A stretch of DNA of 64,000 nt from Halomonas nitroreducens (GTDB lineage Bacteria > Pseudomonadota > Gammaproteobacteria > Pseudomonadales > Halomonadaceae), in contig NZ_RXNS01000011.1 in the NCBI RefSeq assembly GCF_003966155.1, positions 1 to 64,000 of the forward strand, in the 5' to 3' direction. The position numbers and the translations under genes were made by a program. This document shows positions 7,436-16,570 of this stretch, in pieces (within the stretch, counting starts at the first letter, position 1; each line of letters begins with the position of its first letter). The notes beneath the pieces were generated by a model. The model did no database searches and was not told where the DNA came from. It saw nothing but the letters and a program-made list of their open reading frames with translations.

Positions 7436-8991
7436 TGTCCGTACGCGTCTATGTCCCCCGTGACACCACCGCCCTCTCCCTGGGCGCCGACGCCGTGGCC
7501 GACCGCCTCCAGCGCGAGGCCGAAAGCCGCGACCTCGCGCTGACGGTCGTGCGCAACGGCTCCCGCGGCCTGGCCTGGCTCGAGCCCCTGGTCGAGGTCG
7601 AGACCCCGGCCGGCCGGGTCGCCTACGGCCCGGTGGCGCCGGGGGACGTGCCGGCGCTGCTCGATGCCGGCCTGCTCGAGGGCCGCGACGGCCATCCCCT
7701 GGCCCTGGGGCCGACCGAGGCGATCCCCTACCTGGCGCGCCAGCAGCGCCTGACCTTCGCGCGCATCGGCGTCACCGAGGCGCTGTCGCTCGACGACTAC
7801 CGGGCCCACGACGGTTTCCGCGGCCTGGAGGCAGCGCTGGCCCTCGAGCCACAGGACATCGTCGAGGAGGTCAAGGCCTCCGGCCTGCGCGGCCGCGGCG
7901 GCGCGGCCTTCCCCACCGGCATCAAGTGGCAGACGGTGCTCGACGCCCCGGCCGACCAGAAGTACATCGTCTGCAACGCCGACGAGGGCGATTCCGGCAC
8001 CTTCGCCGACCGCCTGGTGATGGAGTGCGACCCCTACGTGCTGATCGAGGGCATGGCCATCGCCGGCCTCGCCGTGAACGCCACCCAGGGCTACATCTAC
8101 CTGCGCTCCGAGTACCCACTGGCCAGGGAGGTCCTCGACGCCGCCATCGCGCGCGCCGAGGCCGCCGGCTATCTGGGCGACGATATCCAGGGCAGCGGCC
8201 GCGCCTTCCACCTGGAGGTGCGCCTGGGCGCCGGCGCCTACATCTGTGGCGAGGAGACCTCGCTGCTCGAGAGCCTCGAGGGCAAACGCGGCCTGGTCCG
8301 CTTCAAGCCGCCGCTGCCGGCCATCAAGGGGCTGTTCGGACGCCCCACCGTGGTCAACAACGTGCTGTCGCTGGCCGCCGTGCCCTTCATCCTCGCCGAG
8401 GGGGCCGAGGCCTACGCCGATCACGGCATGGGCCGCTCCCGCGGCACCCTGGCGCTGCAGCTGGCCGGCAACGTCAAGCGCGGCGGCCTGGTGGAACTGG
8501 CCTTCGGCACCACCCTGCGCACCCTGATGGAAGACTTCGGCGGCGGCACCGCCAGCGGACGTCCGCTGCGCGCGGTGCAGGTCGGCGGCCCGCTGTGCGC
8601 CTACCTGCCCGAGAGCCAGTGGGACCTGCCGCTGGACTACGAGACCTTCGCCGAGATCGGCGCGGGCGTCGGCCACGGCGGCGTGGTGATGTTCGACGAC
8701 AGCGTCGACATGGCCGAGCAGGCGCGCTTCTCGATGGAGTTCTGCAAGGTGGAGTCCTGCGGCAAGTGCACCCCCTGCCGCATCGGCTCGACCCGCGGCG
8801 TGGAGGTCATTGATCGCATCCGTGAAGGCCGTGACCGCGACGCCAACCTCGCGCTGCTCGGCGAGCTCTGCGAGACCATGGAAGACGGTTCGCTGTGCGC
8901 CATGGGCGGCATGACGCCCTTCCCGGTGCAGAGCGCCCTGAAACACTTCCCCGACGACTTCCGGCGTGCGCCGGAAGGAGACCGCTCATGA
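7435..8991 (+). CDS. fdsB: NAD-dependent formate dehydrogenase, beta subunit (NuoF-like, FMN/NADH)
   Basis: A 518-residue flavoprotein. An N-terminal thioredoxin-like part (about 1-120) precedes the NuoF domain with the NADH-binding SGLRGRGGAAFPTG segment, the FMN segment CNADEGDSGTFADR, and a 4Fe-4S site CGKCTPC (Cys442, 445, 448). This is where electrons from formate reduce NAD. The frame extends upstream of 7435, but the ATG there overlaps the fdsG stop and starts the family-like sequence. It overlaps fdsA by 4 bp. Confidence 0.95.
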   Translation: MSVRVYVPRDTTALSLGADAVADRLQREAESRDLALTVVRNGSRGLAWLEPLVEVETPAGRVAYGPVAPGDVPALLDAGLLEGRDGHPLALGPTEAIPYLARQQRLTFARIGVTEALSLDDYRAHDGFRGLEAALALEPQDIVEEVKASGLRGRGGAAFPTGIKWQTVLDAPADQKYIVCNADEGDSGTFADRLVMECDPYVLIEGMAIAGLAVNATQGYIYLRSEYPLAREVLDAAIARAEAAGYLGDDIQGSGRAFHLEVRLGAGAYICGEETSLLESLEGKRGLVRFKPPLPAIKGLFGRPTVVNNVLSLAAVPFILAEGAEAYADHGMGRSRGTLALQLAGNVKRGGLVELAFGTTLRTLMEDFGGGTASGRPLRAVQVGGPLCAYLPESQWDLPLDYETFAEIGAGVGHGGVVMFDDSVDMAEQARFSMEFCKVESCGKCTPCRIGSTRGVEVIDRIREGRDRDANLALLGELCETMEDGSLCAMGGMTPFPVQSALKHFPDDFRRAPEGDRS

Positions 8992-11876
8992 TTCAGCACT
9001 TCGACCCCCGCCAGCACGACAGGGATCTCGGCACGCCGGCACCCGCGGCCGACGCGGCCCCGGTGAGCGTCGAGATCGACGGCGTGGCGATCCGCGTGCC
9101 CGAGGGCACCTCGGTGCTGCGCGCCGCGGCCCTGGCCGACATCAACATTCCCAAGCTGTGCGCCACCGACAGCCTGGAGGCCTTCGGCTCCTGCCGGCTG
9201 TGTGCCGTCCAGGTCGAGGGCCGGCGCGGCACCCCGGCGGCCTGCACCACCCCGGTCGCCGAGGGCATGAAGGTCACCACCCAGAACGAGCGCCTGGCCC
9301 GGCTGCGCCGCAACGTCATGGAGCTCTACATCTCCGACCACCCGCTGGACTGCCTGACCTGCCCGGCCAACGGCGACTGCGAGCTGCAGGACATGGCCGG
9401 CGCGGTGGGGCTGCGCGAGGTGCGCTACGGCTTCGAGGGCGAGAATCACCTGGCCGCCGAGACCGACCACTCCAACCCCTACTTCAGCTTCGATCCCAGC
9501 AAGTGCATCGTCTGCTCGCGCTGCGTGCGCGCCTGCGAGGAAGTCCAGGGGACCTTCGCGCTGACCATCGACGGCCGCGGCTTCGATTCCAAGGTGGCCG
9601 CGGGGCAAGCGGAGGCCTTCATGGACTCCGAGTGCGTGTCCTGCGGCGCCTGCGTCCAGGCCTGCCCGACCTCGACGCTGATGGAGAAGAGCGTCATCGA
9701 CGCCGGCCAGCCCGAGCACAGCGTGATCACCACCTGCGCCTACTGCGGCGTGGGCTGCTCCTTCGAGGCCCAGATGAAGGGCGACCAGCTGGTGCGCATG
9801 GTGCCCTACAAGGGCGGCGACGCGAACCACGGCCATTCCTGCGTCAAGGGGCGCTTCGCCTTCGGCTACGCGACCCACCCGGACCGCATCACCACGCCGA
9901 TGATCCGCGAGTCCATCGACCAGCCCTGGCGCCAGGTCGGCTGGGAGGAGGCCATCGCCTTCGCCGCCGAGCGCCTCACGGCGATCCAGGCCGAGCACGG
10001 CCGCGAGAGCATCGGCGGCATCACCTCCTCGCGCTGCACCAACGAGGAGACCTACCTGGTGCAGAAGCTGATCCGTGCGGCCTTCGGCAACAACAACACC
10101 GATACCTGCGCCCGGGTCTGCCACTCGCCCACCGGCTACGGCCTGAAGACCACCCTGGGCGAGTCCGCCGGCACCCAGACCTTCGACTCGGTGATGCAGG
10201 CCGACGCCATCATCGTGATCGGCGCCAACCCCACCGATGCGCACCCGGTGTTCGGCTCGCTGATGCGCAAGCGGCTGCGTCAGGGCGCGTCGCTGATCGT
10301 CGCCGACCCGCGGCGCATCGACCTGCTCAAGACGCCGCACCTCGAGGACGCCCAGCACCTGCCGCTGCGCCCGGGCACCAACGTGGCGCTGGTCAACGCC
10401 CTGGCCCACGTGGTGGTCACCGAGGGCCTCGAGGACCACGACTTCATCGCCAGCCGCTGCGACAATGAGGCCTATCGCGCCTGGCGTGACTTCATCGCGG
10501 AAGAGCGTCACGCCCCGGAGGCCACCGAGGCGATCACCGGCGTCTCCGCCGAGGCGGTGCGTCATGCCGCGCGCACCTACGCCACCGCCGGCAACGGGGC
10601 CATCTACTACGGCCTGGGCGTCACCGAACACAGCCAGGGATCGACCATGGTGATGGGCATCGCCAACCTGGCGCTGGCCACCGGCAACATCGGCCGCGAA
10701 GGCGTCGGCGTCAATCCGCTGCGCGGCCAGAACAACGTCCAGGGCTCCTGCGACATGGGTTCCTTCCCCCACGAGCTGCCGGGCTACCAGCACGTCGCCG
10801 ACGCCACGGCCCGCGGGCGGTTCGAGGCAGCCTGGGGCGTCGAGCTCGACGACGAGCCGGGGCTGCGCATCCCCAACATGTTCGACGCCGCCATCGAGGG
10901 CAGCTTCAAGGCACTCTACGTGCAGGGCGAGGACATCGCCCAGTCCGACCCCGACACGCAGCACGTGGAAGCGGCGCTGTCCTCGCTGGACTGCCTGATC
11001 GTCCAGGACATCTTCCTCAACGAGACCGCCAAGTACGCCCACGTGCTGCTGCCGGGCTCGAGCTTCCTGGAGAAGGACGGCACCTTCACCAACGCCGAGC
11101 GGCGCATCAACCGCGTGCGCAAGGTAATGCCGCCGCTGGCCGGCAAGGCCGACTGGGAGGTCACCATCGAGCTGGCCCGCGCCCTGGGCTACCCCATGGA
11201 GTACACGCATCCGTCCGAGATCATGGACGAGATCGCCCGGCTGACCCCGAGCTTTGCCGGCGTCAGCTACGCCCGGCTCGAGGAACGCGGCAGTCTGCAG
11301 TGGCCGTGCAATGCCGAGCATCCGCTGGGCACGCCGACCATGCACGAGGTCGACTTCCCGATCGGCAAGGGCCGCTTCGCGATCACCGAGTACGTGGCCA
11401 CCGAGGAGCGCGCCAGCCGCCGCTTCCCGCTGCTGCTGACCACCGGACGGATCCTCTCCCAGTACAACGTCGGCGCCCAGACACGGCGCACCGACAACCA
11501 AGTATGGCACGACGAGGACGTGCTCGAGCTGCATCCCTCCGATGCCGAGGTGCGCGGCATCCGCGACGGCGACTGGCTGGGCATCACCAGCCGTGCCGGA
11601 CAGACCGTACTGCGCGCAAGGCTCAGCGAGCGCATGCAGCCGGGGGTGGTCTACACCACCTTCCACCACCCGGGCAGCGGCGCCAACGTGATCACCACCG
11701 ACAGCTCCGACTGGGCCACCAACTGTCCCGAGTACAAGGTCACGGCGGTGCAGGTGGAGAAGGTCAGCCGGCCCTCCGAGTGGCAGCGCCGCTTCGACGA
11801 GGTCGACCGGGTGCAGCGCGAGTACCTGGCCACGGCCCGCGATACCACGGCGCCCCACCTGGAAGCGACGCCATGA
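8988..11876 (+). CDS. fdsA: NAD-dependent formate dehydrogenase, alpha subunit (bis-MGD Mo, Fe-S)
   Basis: A 962-residue catalytic subunit. The N-terminal 2Fe-2S domain has Cys58, 69, 72 and 86. A NuoG-type His/Cys cluster follows (DHPLDCLTCPANGDCELQ), then two 4Fe-4S clusters (CIVCSRCVRAC and CVSCGACVQACPT), the CAYCGVGC cluster, and the molybdopterin domains. The active-site residue in ARVCHSPTGYG is cysteine (Cys378, next to His379), not selenocysteine. The C-terminal molybdopterin-dinucleotide-binding domain ends near 950. The ATG at 8988 overlaps the fdsB stop. The last codons overlap fdhD by 4 bp, so the operon is fully coupled. Confidence 0.95.
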   Translation: MIQHFDPRQHDRDLGTPAPAADAAPVSVEIDGVAIRVPEGTSVLRAAALADINIPKLCATDSLEAFGSCRLCAVQVEGRRGTPAACTTPVAEGMKVTTQNERLARLRRNVMELYISDHPLDCLTCPANGDCELQDMAGAVGLREVRYGFEGENHLAAETDHSNPYFSFDPSKCIVCSRCVRACEEVQGTFALTIDGRGFDSKVAAGQAEAFMDSECVSCGACVQACPTSTLMEKSVIDAGQPEHSVITTCAYCGVGCSFEAQMKGDQLVRMVPYKGGDANHGHSCVKGRFAFGYATHPDRITTPMIRESIDQPWRQVGWEEAIAFAAERLTAIQAEHGRESIGGITSSRCTNEETYLVQKLIRAAFGNNNTDTCARVCHSPTGYGLKTTLGESAGTQTFDSVMQADAIIVIGANPTDAHPVFGSLMRKRLRQGASLIVADPRRIDLLKTPHLEDAQHLPLRPGTNVALVNALAHVVVTEGLEDHDFIASRCDNEAYRAWRDFIAEERHAPEATEAITGVSAEAVRHAARTYATAGNGAIYYGLGVTEHSQGSTMVMGIANLALATGNIGREGVGVNPLRGQNNVQGSCDMGSFPHELPGYQHVADATARGRFEAAWGVELDDEPGLRIPNMFDAAIEGSFKALYVQGEDIAQSDPDTQHVEAALSSLDCLIVQDIFLNETAKYAHVLLPGSSFLEKDGTFTNAERRINRVRKVMPPLAGKADWEVTIELARALGYPMEYTHPSEIMDEIARLTPSFAGVSYARLEERGSLQWPCNAEHPLGTPTMHEVDFPIGKGRFAITEYVATEERASRRFPLLLTTGRILSQYNVGAQTRRTDNQVWHDEDVLELHPSDAEVRGIRDGDWLGITSRAGQTVLRARLSERMQPGVVYTTFHHPGSGANVITTDSSDWATNCPEYKVTAVQVEKVSRPSEWQRRFDEVDRVQREYLATARDTTAPHLEATP

Positions 11877-12718
11877 GCACGCAGTGCAAGGCCGACGCGA
11901 CGTCCGGGGTGGCACGTCGCCCCGTGGAGGTCCACCGCGGCCCCACGGGCTGGTACGCCGAGGCGCTCGAGGATGCCCTGGCCCGGGAGGTGCCGGTGGC
12001 ACTGGTCTACAACGGCATCTCCCACGCGGTGATGATGGCCACGCCCGAGGACCTCGAGGACTTCGCCCTGGGCTTCAGCCTCTCCGAGGGGATTCTCGCG
12101 CACCCCCACGAGTGCTACGACCTGGAGGTGCAGGAGGCCTCCGGAGGGCTGTCGATGCAGCTGACGATCGCCAGCCGGCGACTGGCGGAACTCAAGGCCC
12201 GCCGACGCAACCTGGCCGGGCGCACCGGCTGCGGCCTGTGCGGCACCGAGGCACTGGAACAGGCGATCCGGCCGATCCCGGCGGTTCAGGCACCGGCACT
12301 GGCCGACGCGGCCATCCAGCGCGCCCTGGCCGGACTGGCCGATCACCAGGCGCTGCAGGCGGCCTCCGGAGCCGCTCACGGCGCGGCCTGGTGCGACGAA
12401 CTGGGGCGCATCCGGCTGGTGCGCGAGGACGTGGGCCGCCACAACGCCCTGGACAAGCTGATCGGCGCCCTGGCGAAGCAGGGCGGCCCCGACGCCGACG
12501 GCTTCGCCCTGGTCTCGAGCCGCGCCAGCTACGAGATGGTCCACAAGAGTGCCAGCGCCGGCATCGGGGCCCTGGTGGCCGTCTCGGCGGCCACCGCCCT
12601 GGCGGTGGATCAGGCGCGGGAGGCCGGTCTGCTGCTGGTCGGCTTCGCCCGGCCCGGCCGTCACCTGATCTATCATCGCCCCGCCGCCGCGCCACCGGCG
12701 GTCAGGGCCCATGGCTGA
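11873..12718 (+). CDS. fdhD: Formate dehydrogenase accessory sulfurtransferase FdhD (FdsC)
   Basis: A 281-residue FdhD/FdsC-family chaperone, which delivers sulfur to the bis-MGD molybdenum cofactor before its insertion into the formate dehydrogenase. The mobile loop RTGCGLCGTEAL carries the two conserved cysteines (about 120 and 123). Other family segments are DFALGFSLSEGI, REDVGRHNALDKLIG and ALVSSRASYEMVHKSASAGI. It overlaps the end of fdsA and lies directly before the small delta-subunit gene, the usual fdsGBACD order. The longer frame upstream belongs to a shadow of fdsA. Confidence 0.94.
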   Translation: MSTQCKADATSGVARRPVEVHRGPTGWYAEALEDALAREVPVALVYNGISHAVMMATPEDLEDFALGFSLSEGILAHPHECYDLEVQEASGGLSMQLTIASRRLAELKARRRNLAGRTGCGLCGTEALEQAIRPIPAVQAPALADAAIQRALAGLADHQALQAASGAAHGAAWCDELGRIRLVREDVGRHNALDKLIGALAKQGGPDADGFALVSSRASYEMVHKSASAGIGALVAVSAATALAVDQAREAGLLLVGFARPGRHLIYHRPAAAPPAVRAHG

Positions 12719-12728
12719 GGAGTCGAGG

Positions 12729-12971
12729 ATGTCACGAGATCACGTCATCACCCTGGTACAGATGGTCAACCAGATCGCCACCAACCTGGGCGCCGGCCGC
12801 GACGCGACACAGGCCGCCCAGGCGGTCTGCACCCACCTGGAGACCTTCTGGGCGCGTCCCATGAAGCAGCGCCTGATCGCCTGCCTGGGCGAAGACGACC
12901 ACGACCTGTCCCCCCTGGCCCGCGAGGCCGTGGGCCGCCTGGCCGAACGTCAGACCCACCGGGCCAGCTAA
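12729..12971 (+). CDS. fdsD: Formate dehydrogenase delta subunit
   Basis: An 80-residue protein of the FdsD family, found as the last gene of fdsGBACD operons and thought to stabilise or mature the complex. The family core HVITLVQMVNQIATNLG and the C-terminal ARPMKQRL segment are visible. An in-frame ATG at 12711 would add six residues and overlap fdhD. The ATG at 12729 is preferred because GAGGAGTCGAGG lies just upstream and the shorter protein matches the usual start. A long stem-loop follows the stop. Confidence 0.88.
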   Translation: MSRDHVITLVQMVNQIATNLGAGRDATQAAQAVCTHLETFWARPMKQRLIACLGEDDHDLSPLAREAVGRLAERQTHRAS

Positions 12972-12972
12972 C

Positions 12973-13008
12973 GCAACAGGGCCGACCCGCGAGGGTCGGC
13001 CCTGTTGC
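12973..13008 (+). terminator. 16-bp perfect stem-loop at the end of the fds operon
   Basis: GCAACAGGGCCGACCC (12973-12988) pairs perfectly with 12993-13008 around the GCGA tetraloop, starting 1 bp after the fdsD stop. There is no U-tract, so it may act as a 3' stabilising hairpin or a bidirectional terminator toward the convergent gene ending at 13033. Confidence 0.65.
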
Positions 13009-13032
13009 ATCAGAGGTGGATATCGCGGGCGC

Positions 13033-13581
13033 TCAGCCCTGGGTCCGGGGCTCCGCCCACTGGGGATTGCCATCCACCAGCCGGACCCGCTCGCCCTCGG
13101 GGCGATGATCCAGCTGGGTGGTGTGTTCCTGGCCGTCATAGCGCCAGCTGACCTCGTAGCCCACCGTTTCCTCTCGGCTGTCGGTCACCGTGTGGCACTG
13201 CCGCTGGGTGGTGGCGACCGTCTGGCCGGACTCGATGCGCTTCTGCACCTCGCGACCGGCCAGGCCGCCGCCAACCGCGCCTGCTACGGTGGCAATCTTC
13301 TTGCCGCTGCCACCGCCGATCTGGTTGCCCAGCAGGCCACCGACGATGGCACCGGCGGCCGTACCGACCACGCTGTGAGGATCGCGGGTCGGCGCCTGCT
13401 GCTGGACCACCACGTCCTCGCAGACCTCCCGCGGCGTCTCCACGGTACGGGTCAGGGTCTGCACCCCGGTGATGTCGGCGAACTGCGGCTGACGGCTTTC
13501 CTGGACCTGCCAGGCACCGAAGGCCATGCCCCCCAGCCCCAGCACGGCCAGGGTGCTTCCCACCACGATCGATTTGCTCAT
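13033..13581 (-). CDS. Glycine-zipper 2TM-domain envelope protein
   Basis: A 182-residue protein with an N-terminal hydrophobic anchor (about 5-23, GSTLAVLGLGGMAFGAW). The glycine-rich GTAAGAIVGGLLGNQIGGG...AGAVGGGLAGREVQ stretch at about 73-110 is the glycine-zipper 2TM domain of the SlyB/17-kDa surface antigen group. No lipobox cysteine follows the anchor, unlike SlyB itself. The C-terminal part (about 125-175) has the YEVSWRYDGQEHTTQLDHRP pattern common to this group. It probably sits in the cell envelope and its function is unknown. The ribosome site AAGGAGGTGA is near perfect. Confidence 0.8.
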   Translation of the reverse strand: MSKSIVVGSTLAVLGLGGMAFGAWQVQESRQPQFADITGVQTLTRTVETPREVCEDVVVQQQAPTRDPHSVVGTAAGAIVGGLLGNQIGGGSGKKIATVAGAVGGGLAGREVQKRIESGQTVATTQRQCHTVTDSREETVGYEVSWRYDGQEHTTQLDHRPEGERVRLVDGNPQWAEPRTQG

Positions 13582-13948
13582 CTGTCACCTCCTTCAATGG
13601 CTCGACCTCGGCTCCGCGAGAGGCGTGGCTGCTCGACGAGCGATGTGTGAGCGGGACGACGCCTCCCACGCCGCCCGTGGCGGACAGCATACCCCCTCGC
13701 CGCGCCGGCGATGGCGCCCGAGGCGACGTTTCATAATTGCTGACCGGGCGTCGCCGGAAAGCGACGCCGCCAGGTGACGGCGACTCAGGCCATCTTGCCC
13801 CGGCGATGTCAAGCCTTACGCGACATCGACGCTCGCCCTCTGTCGCCCCGGCGCATGCCGGTGTCGCCGTCGAGCAGCCCATACCGGCAAGGTGCATTAC
13901 GTTGACAGGGAGTCGACACCCAACGGCAGCACAGCGAAGGAGAGCGGC
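13582..13948. other. 367-bp intergenic region before the dimethylglycine oxidase gene
   Basis: Divergent control region between the glycine-zipper gene and the oxidase gene. GGCGTCGC (13747-13754) and GCGACGCC (13761-13768) form an 8-bp hairpin with a CGGAAA loop, followed by further GC-rich short stems. I looked for a glycine riboswitch because of the pathway, but the aptamer consensus is not convincing. No clear sigma70 promoter or ORF is seen. Confidence 0.4.
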
Positions 13949-16516
13949 ATGGCGACATTCCCCAAGCAGGCGGATGCGGTGATCATCGGCCAGGGCGGCA
14001 TCGTCGGGGCATCCGTGGCCCACCATCTGATCGAGCTGGGCTGGGACAACCTGGTGGGGCTCGACAAGTCCGCCATTCCCTCGGATATCGGGTCCACCGC
14101 CCATGCCTCGGACTTCTGTTACATGACCGCCCACGACAAGATGTCGTGCTACACGACCACCTACAGCCAACGCTTCTACGAGCACCTGGGCCACTACGCC
14201 CGGATCGGCGGTCTGGAAGTGGCGCGGGTCGACGACGACGCGCGCATGGCCGAACTCGCCCGCAAGGTCGACTCGGGCAAGGCCTTCGGCACCCGGGCCC
14301 GGCTGATCGGCCCGGACGAGGCCGCCGAGCGCTTCCCCCTGCTGGACAAGACGCTCATCCAGGGCGCCCTCTGGGACCCGGACGCCGGCCTGGTGGTGCC
14401 GCGCTCCCAGCAGGTCGCCGGCGAGCTGATCGAGAAGGCGAAGGCCTCCGGGAAGCTCGCCACCTTCGCCGATACCCCGGCGCTGGGTATCGATGTCCGC
14501 GACGGCCGGGTCTGCGGGGTCGAGACCCCCAAGGGCTATATCGAAACCTCGGTGGTCATCGTCACCTCCGGCATCTGGGGCCCGATCCCGGCGGCGATGG
14601 GCGGTGCCGCCCTGCCGCTGATGCCCGTCGAGCACCCGCTGCTGTTCTTCGGGCCCTTCGACACCTTTGCCGGCACGGGCAAGGAGATCGGCTACCCGCT
14701 GCTGCGCGACCAGGGCAACTCGGCCTACCTGCGCGACACCGGCGATCCCGCCACCACCGAGGGCGGGCAGATCGAGTGGGGCTACTACGAGACCACCATC
14801 CCCCGGCTGGTGCGTCCCCACGAGATCCTGGAGCGCCATCAGGCGCGGCTCTCGCCCTCCATGCGCGACCTGGAGCTCGAGCAGGTCATGACCGCCTTCG
14901 AGCGGGCCATCGAGCTCACGCCGGTGCTCGGCGACCTGGGCTGGGACGAGAAGCATTCCTTCAATGGCCTGCTCTCGGTCACCGTCGACGGCGGCTCGCT
15001 GGTCGGCGAGTCCCCGGAGACCCGCGGCCTGTGGCTGTGCGAGGCGGTGTGGGTCAAGGATGGCCCGGGCATGGGCAAGGTGCTGGCCGACTGGCTGACC
15101 AACGGGCGGCCGGCGCTCGATCCCCACGGCATCGACATCGCCCGCTTCTACCCGGTGCAGACGACCCCGGACTACGTGTACGGCCGGTGCGAGGAGATCG
15201 CCCGCAAGATCTACGACCCCCCGGTCCATCCCCGCGAGCCCTTCGAATCCGGCCGCAACCTGCGCCGTGGCCCCTTCTGGCCCCGCGAGGTGGAGCTCGG
15301 CGCCCACTTCATGGAGACGGCGGGCTGGGAGCGCGCCCATGGCTATGCCGCCAACGACCACCTCCTGGAACGCTACGGCGATCGGGTGCCGGAGCGCCCG
15401 GTCGAGTGGGACGCACGCCACTTCTGGCGGGTTTCCAATGCCGAACACCTGGCGCTCTCCGAGGACGTGGGCATGATCAACCTGTCCCACTTCGCCATCT
15501 ACGACCTCATCGGCCCCGATGCCGAGGCCCTGCTGGAGTACCTGTCGGTGGCCCGGGTGGGCGGCGCGACGCCGGCCGGCAAGGGGGTCTATACGCACTT
15601 CCTCGACGAGGCCGGCGGCGTGCACTCCGACCTGACCATCGTGCGCCTGGCCGCCGACGCCTTCCGGGTGATCTGCGGCGGCGACACCGGTCCCCGCGAC
15701 CGGGTGTGGATCACCCGCATGGCCGAGGCTCGTGGCCTGACCCGTTGGCGCCTGGAAGACCGCACCGACGGCCTGGCCACCCTCGGGGTCTGGGGCCCCA
15801 ACGCCCGTCGCACCCTGCAGCGGGTGGCGGACGATCCCGGCGCGCTCGACGAGGAGCGCTTCCCCTTCGCCACGGCCCGGGAGATCCGCCTGCGCGGCCT
15901 GCCGGTGTGGGCCTTCCGCATCTCCTACGTGGGCGAGCAGGGCTGGGAGCTCTACGTGCCCTTCAGCTACGGCCTGGCGCTCTGGGACCTGCTCTTCGAA
16001 CAGGGCGTCACCCCGGTGGGGATCGAGACCTACGCCAACAGCCGCCGCCTGGAGAAGAGCCTGCGGCTGCAGAACGCCGACCTGCTCACCGAGTACAACC
16101 TCTACGAGGCCGGCCTGGCCCGGCCCAAGGTCAAGCCCGAGGACTTCCACGGCAAGGACGCCTACCTGGAGCAGCGCAGCCGCGAGCACCAGCCGGCCTA
16201 CCTCTGCACCCTGACCCTGGAGGACAACCGGGATCCCCGGGGCCAGCCCCGCTTCCCGGTGGGCCATGCGCCGATCCTCGACCCCGAAAGCGGCGAGGTG
16301 CTGGTGGATAGCCTGGGTCGCCGGTCCTACGTGACCAGCTTCGCCTTCGGCCCTTCGCTGGGCAAGAACATCGCCCTGGGCTACCTGCCGGCAGAGGTCG
16401 CCCGGGAAGGCGACCGCCTGCTGATGGAGTACTTCGGCGAACGCTATCCGCTGCGCATCGAGGCGGTGGGCTACAAGCCGCTCTTTGATCCCGAGAACCG
16501 GCGGCCCAAGAGCTGA
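13949..16516 (+). CDS. Dimethylglycine oxidase/sarcosine dehydrogenase-like flavoprotein (FAD + folate domains)
   Basis: An 855-residue two-module enzyme. Residues about 8-400 form a DAO-type FAD oxidoreductase with the dinucleotide motif VIIGQGGIVGASVAHHL and the STAHASDF segment, whose His corresponds to the residue that binds FAD covalently in the dimethylglycine oxidase family. Residues about 440-850 are GcvT-like aminomethyltransferase domains that bind tetrahydrofolate (VGMINLSHFAIYDLIGPDAE, RISYVGEQGWELYVP). Length and layout match Arthrobacter dimethylglycine oxidase. The likely reaction is demethylation of dimethylglycine, with the methyl carbon passed to folate, in betaine catabolism. 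Related N-methyl amines are possible substrates. The ATG at 13949 has GAAGGAGAG before it, while the upstream in-frame ATG at 13892 lacks a site. Confidence 0.82.
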   Translation: MATFPKQADAVIIGQGGIVGASVAHHLIELGWDNLVGLDKSAIPSDIGSTAHASDFCYMTAHDKMSCYTTTYSQRFYEHLGHYARIGGLEVARVDDDARMAELARKVDSGKAFGTRARLIGPDEAAERFPLLDKTLIQGALWDPDAGLVVPRSQQVAGELIEKAKASGKLATFADTPALGIDVRDGRVCGVETPKGYIETSVVIVTSGIWGPIPAAMGGAALPLMPVEHPLLFFGPFDTFAGTGKEIGYPLLRDQGNSAYLRDTGDPATTEGGQIEWGYYETTIPRLVRPHEILERHQARLSPSMRDLELEQVMTAFERAIELTPVLGDLGWDEKHSFNGLLSVTVDGGSLVGESPETRGLWLCEAVWVKDGPGMGKVLADWLTNGRPALDPHGIDIARFYPVQTTPDYVYGRCEEIARKIYDPPVHPREPFESGRNLRRGPFWPREVELGAHFMETAGWERAHGYAANDHLLERYGDRVPERPVEWDARHFWRVSNAEHLALSEDVGMINLSHFAIYDLIGPDAEALLEYLSVARVGGATPAGKGVYTHFLDEAGGVHSDLTIVRLAADAFRVICGGDTGPRDRVWITRMAEARGLTRWRLEDRTDGLATLGVWGPNARRTLQRVADDPGALDEERFPFATAREIRLRGLPVWAFRISYVGEQGWELYVPFSYGLALWDLLFEQGVTPVGIETYANSRRLEKSLRLQNADLLTEYNLYEAGLARPKVKPEDFHGKDAYLEQRSREHQPAYLCTLTLEDNRDPRGQPRFPVGHAPILDPESGEVLVDSLGRRSYVTSFAFGPSLGKNIALGYLPAEVAREGDRLLMEYFGERYPLRIEAVGYKPLFDPENRRPKS

Positions 16517-16542
16517 GCGCGGCGCCGATGTCGCGGCGCACC

Positions 16543-16564
16543 GCCTCGCTGCCTGTCGCGAGGC
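16543..16564. terminator. Hairpin between convergent genes
   Basis: GCCTCGC (16543-16549) pairs with GCGAGGC (16558-16564) in the 54-bp gap between the convergent oxidase and puuB1 genes. There is no T run, so termination is only suggested. Confidence 0.35.
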
Positions 16565-16570
16565 CGCGGC

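Noticed and set aside
10110..10130. Selenocysteine in the formate dehydrogenase
   Set aside because: The active-site codon is TGC (Cys378), so no recoding is needed.
8637..12002. 1121-codon open frame on the minus strand across fdsA
   Set aside because: It is antisense to a complete, motif-rich fdsA-fdhD and its product is a low-complexity Gly/Ala/His/Arg string, as expected in high-GC DNA.
13582..13948. Glycine riboswitch before the dimethylglycine oxidase gene
   Set aside because: Some stems and a CTCAGGC-like word occur, but the conserved aptamer core cannot be assembled with confidence.
13136..16267. 1043-codon open frame on the minus strand across the dimethylglycine oxidase gene
   Set aside because: Same effect of GC bias; no domain recognisable, and the opposite strand holds a conserved enzyme.
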